Source: Sipunculus nudus (lineage: Eukaryota > Annelida > Sipuncula > Golfingiida > Sipunculidae). From it: 64,000 nt of DNA. The notes below the pieces were generated by a model. It was not told the DNA's origin. It did no database searches and was given only the letters and a program-made list of their open reading frames with translations. The position numbers were made by a program, and so were the translations under genes. Positions 60,275 through 64,000 of this stretch are shown here, piece after piece (the stretch's first letter is position 1; every line of letters begins with the position of its first letter). The stretch is taken from NCBI GenBank assembly GCA_026874595.1, contig CM049307.1:39412862-39476861 (forward strand), read 5' to 3'.

Positions 60275-61001
60275 GTAAGCTTCCCATACAAATATTTTTA
60301 TTGTTCTACAGATTTGCCATTTCCATTTTTGGTTGATCAAATTTTCCTGTTTGCAAATAAGTCTGGTCCTTGATAATATTGATAATTTGTGCTATGGCTT
60401 ATATTCCCCAAAAGAATCCTTAAAGGTATGAAACATGGACTTAGCTTTGTGTTTATCATATACACCAGTTCAACAATTGTTGAAGGTTTTTCTGGGCAAG
60501 CTGGCAAAAGTTCCACATATTTGTCTTGACCAGAAAAAAAAAAGAAAAAGTAAATGCTTACATCAAAATGTTTGCTCCCAGAGTCTGTAGAACAAGTTGT
60601 TTTTGTGTGGCCTTACTGGTATGTTGGTATTATGTAATTTGTGTGTGTCAGTGGCCAAATAGGTGGTTAAACACATTAACCTTGTACTTTCAGTAAAGAA
60701 GCTAGAAGAGCTAGATCAGTGTAACTTGGTGTTATATTGTTATTTTGTATATGAATGTTAATTTCCAAGATGATTGAATACCTGCAGTTCTCAAACAATA
60801 GATCTGAGAAATGGATATTTAAAAATTGACCATGAACTACTTTTGTCAGGTATGCTCTATATTGATAGCAGCTTGCATAATATTGGCTGGTCACGATAAA
60901 TCCTTTTTTATGTTACTTTAGGTCTAGCATGTTTTTTTTAAACTCTGGTGCACACAGTTAAATATGAATCATATGTGAACAAATCTGAGTGTCTTATTCA
61001 G
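60275..61001 (+). other. FAM234 intron 4
   Basis: 727 bases, GTAAGC to TTATTCAG. Unique AT-rich DNA without other features. Confidence 0.85.
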
Positions 61002-61132
61002 GCACTGTCCTATGGAATCAGCACCTTGACAACGACTTGTTCCTGCATCAGCCTTTGGTGATACCTGATGTTGATAATGATGGGACACTTGATGTCCTCA
61101 TCTCTGCATCTACCATTATACCCAAGTCACAG
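61002..61132 (+). CDS. FAM234: FAM234-family protein, exon 5
   Basis: Acceptor TCTTATTCAG, donor TCACAG|GTATGA. 131 nt, phase 1 in and 0 out. Residues 231-274: GTVLWNQHLDNDLFLHQPLV then IPDVDNDGTLDVLISAST, with the third DxDxDG loop (about 253-258). PxxxPDxDxDGxxDLxxL is the best conserved segment of the family, by memory. Confidence 0.92.
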
Positions 61133-62890
61133 GTATGACAGGTCCCTTGTTTTATTGCAGACATCTTGAGTTTTCTATCTCATTATTATTAGTATTTCAG
61201 TAGTGCATAATTACTTTCTCTCTGCAGTGTACTTGGATACATCATTTTAATACTTTTAACACATACCAGATATTGTTATGAAATTTACCTAGCTTTATCC
61301 CAGGTTTAAACATCTTTTATATCCACAAGCCTTTTCTGGTTGTAATATTTGAGGCTCGAATAGAAGGAAGTCCTCATGCCATGTATTTAGGGCCTCACTT
61401 GAAAGATCTGTCTGTCTGAGGTCCAGACTAATGTAAGACTTCAAACCGGCTTCTGTGGCTCAGGGGTAGAGCGCAGGATGCAAAGCCGGGAGATCGTGGG
61501 TTCAAATCTCAGCCGAGGCAGTGAGGTTTTTCACGGTCGGCCCCCATCCAAGGTGAGCCCTCTGCAGGCTTAATGGGAAGGCTGTGCCCCACAGCTGTGT
61601 TTCGCTCAAATACGAGTGCGTCTTTGGGGGGGTTCCTTGGTGTTATGAACCAGCAATGGAGATGATTAAGCACCCAGTACCCGCAGGTGCTGTAGACACC
61701 AGGCATGGGTGACACCAGGATACAAAATAAAAAAAAATGATAGGAAGCGAGTGCTACCACCCTGTCAAGTAGTCCCAAACCGAAACTGAAACTCTGCAGA
61801 TGAACATGCTTAGATTAAGAATTAGATAAGTCAGCATTTAAAAAAAGCAGGCGGTTACCTCCACCAAAAAAATTGAAAAAAAAGACCCCTTTTGATTTTG
61901 GGGTCAGAGGACCAAAGATCAAGGTCACAGTTACAGTTGCGCACCTTTTGTTTGAAAGATGTTTGTTCAGTGCAGAAAACATGACTGCATGACCTTCAGC
62001 TTCATATCAGGAGAGGTCCTGTTGGGATTTTCTAGGAGACCTGAAATGAAGTAGCAGTGACCTGTATTATCAGAGTGGGTTACAGAGCAAAGCACTATAT
62101 TTCAGCACCTAAAAAGAAAGGTCTTTATCAATAAAAATTCAAAAGGCCAGCTTCCTCAGGAATCGCTAGATGGATTTTCAAAGAATTTTGTTTGATAAAT
62201 AATACTGAATAATTTCAACTGCTGCATAAGACTAATTTCCTATATCCTCTGAGTTACACAGCTTAATTCACCTTAGCTGGTAGCTCTTTGACACATTTGG
62301 GATTTGTCAACATTTACATACACAACTCTCAGACATTCAAGCATGTTGAAACCTTGGCCAGATTACTTAAGTACTGTAAAGATTCCATTCCCTACATGTT
62401 ATCAGGTCATCCATTGTATTTTTCCATGCTGGAAGCTGTGGGTCTTTTGCCAGACCATTCATGATCTGTCAGTGGTCTGATGGTATTTTTGCACTCTATT
62501 CCAAACATCAGCACTCTGTAGAATATTCAATGGTCACCAGAAAAACATCCTGGGAAAGGGATTTGAATTACTGTAATAGTCAAACTATGAGTATGTATGT
62601 TGGATCATGTCTCTAGAGATTCAAAAATGTTAGTAAACTCTCTACTTTGGAGCTTGCATTGTTCATAGGTGTAGCTTTTCACCATATCACAATGTCATTG
62701 TTAGCAGTCTTGTGTCATTGTCAAGCACGCCAGATTGCTGACAATAACAATGTGATAGGGTTGAAAGTTACAGCTATGAACTATGCAAGTTGCTGAGAGG
62801 AGAGTTTTACCAATGTTACTTTAATAGTATTAGGATGTCCCTTGAAACGGAAACATAACTGGGCTGAAATGTTATTATATTTTTTTTCAG
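61133..62890 (+). other. FAM234 intron 5
   Basis: Contains the SINE at 61449 and, at about 61880-62110, a single decayed H2-like monomer (GGTCACAGTTACAG, TGAAATGAAGTAGCAGTGAC). The remainder is unique. Confidence 0.8.
61449..61795 (+). mobile_element. tRNA-derived SINE
   Basis: The head resembles a tRNA, with box A TGGCTCAGGGGTAGAGC (61456-61472) and box B GGGTTCAAATCTC (61498-61510). The anticodon position looks like GCA (Cys), which is tentative. The body CACGGTCGGCCCCCATCC, then GGTGAGCCCTCTGCAGGC and GCCCCACAGCTGTGT, continues to ACAAAATAAAAAAAAA. The diverged copy at 25395 shares the body. The long fused tail and the unpaired acceptor stem show it is not a functional tRNA gene. Confidence 0.8.
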
Positions 62891-63201
62891 GAAGGGCCAG
62901 GAAAAATACTATTAATATCAGGAGCATCTGGAAAACTTCTAGGGAAAGCATTTGTCCTTCCTGACCAGGCTACTACCATCATTCCATTAGTTACTCATAA
63001 ACTTAAAGATGGCTCCCTCTATGTCCTGTTTGGGGTTGGAGGCTTTAAATCTCCTGGCGGTCTCAGAGCTGTAGCACTGCCAGACCTGGTGAGGAGCATT
63101 ATGGGATGGAATTCTAAACACACGATTCCAAATGTGAAAGGAGATTACAATGCATGGACAGGAGTACAGACTGATGAAAGTGGATATTTCATAATATACA
63201 G
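62891..63201 (+). CDS. FAM234: FAM234-family protein, exon 6
   Basis: Acceptor TTTTTTTTCAG, donor ATACAG|GTAAGC. 311 nt, phase 0 in and 2 out. Residues 275-377: GKILLISGASGKLLGKAFVL, a blade with the SGxxG turn, then GSLYVLFGVGGFKSPGGLRA with VALPDLVRSIM. The YxLFGFGxxxAxxLxDL region is shared with vertebrate FAM234B, by memory. The open frame leaves the window unfinished. Family proteins are about 550-620 residues, so roughly a third of the protein lies to the right. Confidence 0.9.
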
Positions 63202-64000
63202 GTAAGCCTTCTAGTTATAAACATTTTAAAAATTCCACTGAGCCAGGCACCTATAGTGCATTAATCACACAGTGGGAAAGAGTACTTTGTACATTGTAAG
63301 GGAGGCTAACATATTATCTTCAGTTTTCTTATTTATGCCTCTACTTTATGTTAGGCCGAAAAAAATAAAAGGTATGGTTTTCAGGCACTGCCTGCGTCAA
63401 TTTAAATCCCCCAAATAAAAAATTTTTATTTTTATTTTCAATAGTATTTTACCAAGTTTGAGCTCCAGCTGCTCGGACATTATTTTCAAGAAGATGAAAA
63501 AATACAATTTTGATCAAATAGCCTTTGTTATGTAGTGCTTTTGGCTGTTAAGCAAAGACATCTGTTATTATCATGCTTTTCCATTTTATCAAAACATACA
63601 AAAAAAAGTAAAAAAAAAAAATCCCACCCACCGGCAAGCGCCTGAGAACCAAACCTTATTCTTTTTTTGGCCCTAGTGTGATTTTTTTTTTCAATTATAT
63701 ACATTGCTAATTTGATATTTCTTTTCCTTTTGAAAATAAAATGTTTCATTGTACATTAAAGAGCACACACATAAATGTAGAGCTGATCTTATGTAAACTT
63801 GATTTAAATATTACTCCAGGTCATATATTATTAAATTTTTATTCTAATATTGATTATATACCCAAAATGTATATGCCACCATAAAGGTTGAATTGTAAAT
63901 GATAATGTAGTTCACCCATATGATCAGAATGATATGTAATTATCAGATATAAACTTTTTATTATGTTATCCATATAAATATTTTCTCACCTTTGAAAGTT
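63202..64000 (+). other. FAM234 intron 6, runs off the window
   Basis: Begins GTAAGCC. AT-rich with poly-A and poly-T runs at 63.6-63.7 kb. No further exon recognised before the end. Confidence 0.75.

Noticed and set aside
61456-61525. A tRNA gene (Cys-like) on the plus strand
   Set aside because: The promoter boxes are good, but the sequence runs on into a SINE body shared with 25.4 kb and the arms do not fold as a clean tRNA.

Overview
The window is eukaryotic nuclear DNA from an animal, most likely a mollusc and perhaps a bivalve. The genes have introns with GT-AG junctions, intergenic and intronic DNA is AT-rich, and more than half of the window is dispersed or tandem repeat. The dominant repeats have a 5' hairpin, a (GTCC)n/(ACGG)n stretch, a core of tandem monomers and a 3' hairpin. 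I recall this layout from the pearl and Helentron-derived elements of bivalves. The species call is inference.

Three protein-coding genes can be read. (1) Plus strand, from 4.09 kb: a PDZ gene of the ALP/Enigma/Zasp (PDZ and LIM) type. Three exons (4092-4193, 18928-19079, 19610-19797) join in frame into a complete PDZ domain plus a linker. A short candidate last exon lies at 23083-23129. No LIM exon was found. (2) Minus strand, 29.4 to 27.3 kb: a two-exon type II membrane glycosyltransferase of the DXD (GT32-like) class, read from start to stop. (3) Plus strand, from 37.04 kb to beyond the right edge: a FAM234-family single-pass membrane protein with Ca-loop beta-propeller blades. It has an 8-codon first coding exon at 37041-37065, five further exons between 55.6 and 63.2 kb, and a last exon or exons outside the window.

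Layout: 1-4 kb is 5' flank of the PDZ gene. 4.2-18.9 kb is its first intron, with MITEs, repeat copies, a truncated Helentron-like element and a possible internal promoter at 15.7-16.0 kb. 19.8-27.3 kb holds a Helentron-like element, repeat fragments and SINEs. 27.3-29.6 kb is the glycosyltransferase. 30.2-36.6 kb is repeat: a 3.1 kb Helentron-like element, then nested pogo/Tigger-like elements. 36.7-37.04 kb is the FAM234 promoter. 37.1-55.6 kb is FAM234 intron 1, which holds two insertion hotspots with hAT-type elements (two with exact 8-bp target duplications), a MITE, a pogo-like element and a large Helentron-like array. 55.6-64 kb holds the remaining FAM234 exons and three more repeat blocks.

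The most interesting signal is a shared architecture. Three repeat families with unrelated sequences use the same terminal grammar: a 5' end repeated in inverted form near the 3' end, then a perfect hairpin, then CT(T/A)G followed by T. Copies differ by compensatory base changes in the hairpins. One of these families carries a 157-bp-period array of perfect estrogen-response-element palindromes inside FAM234 intron 1. The three genes have no evident functional link. All family assignments are from sequence reading alone.
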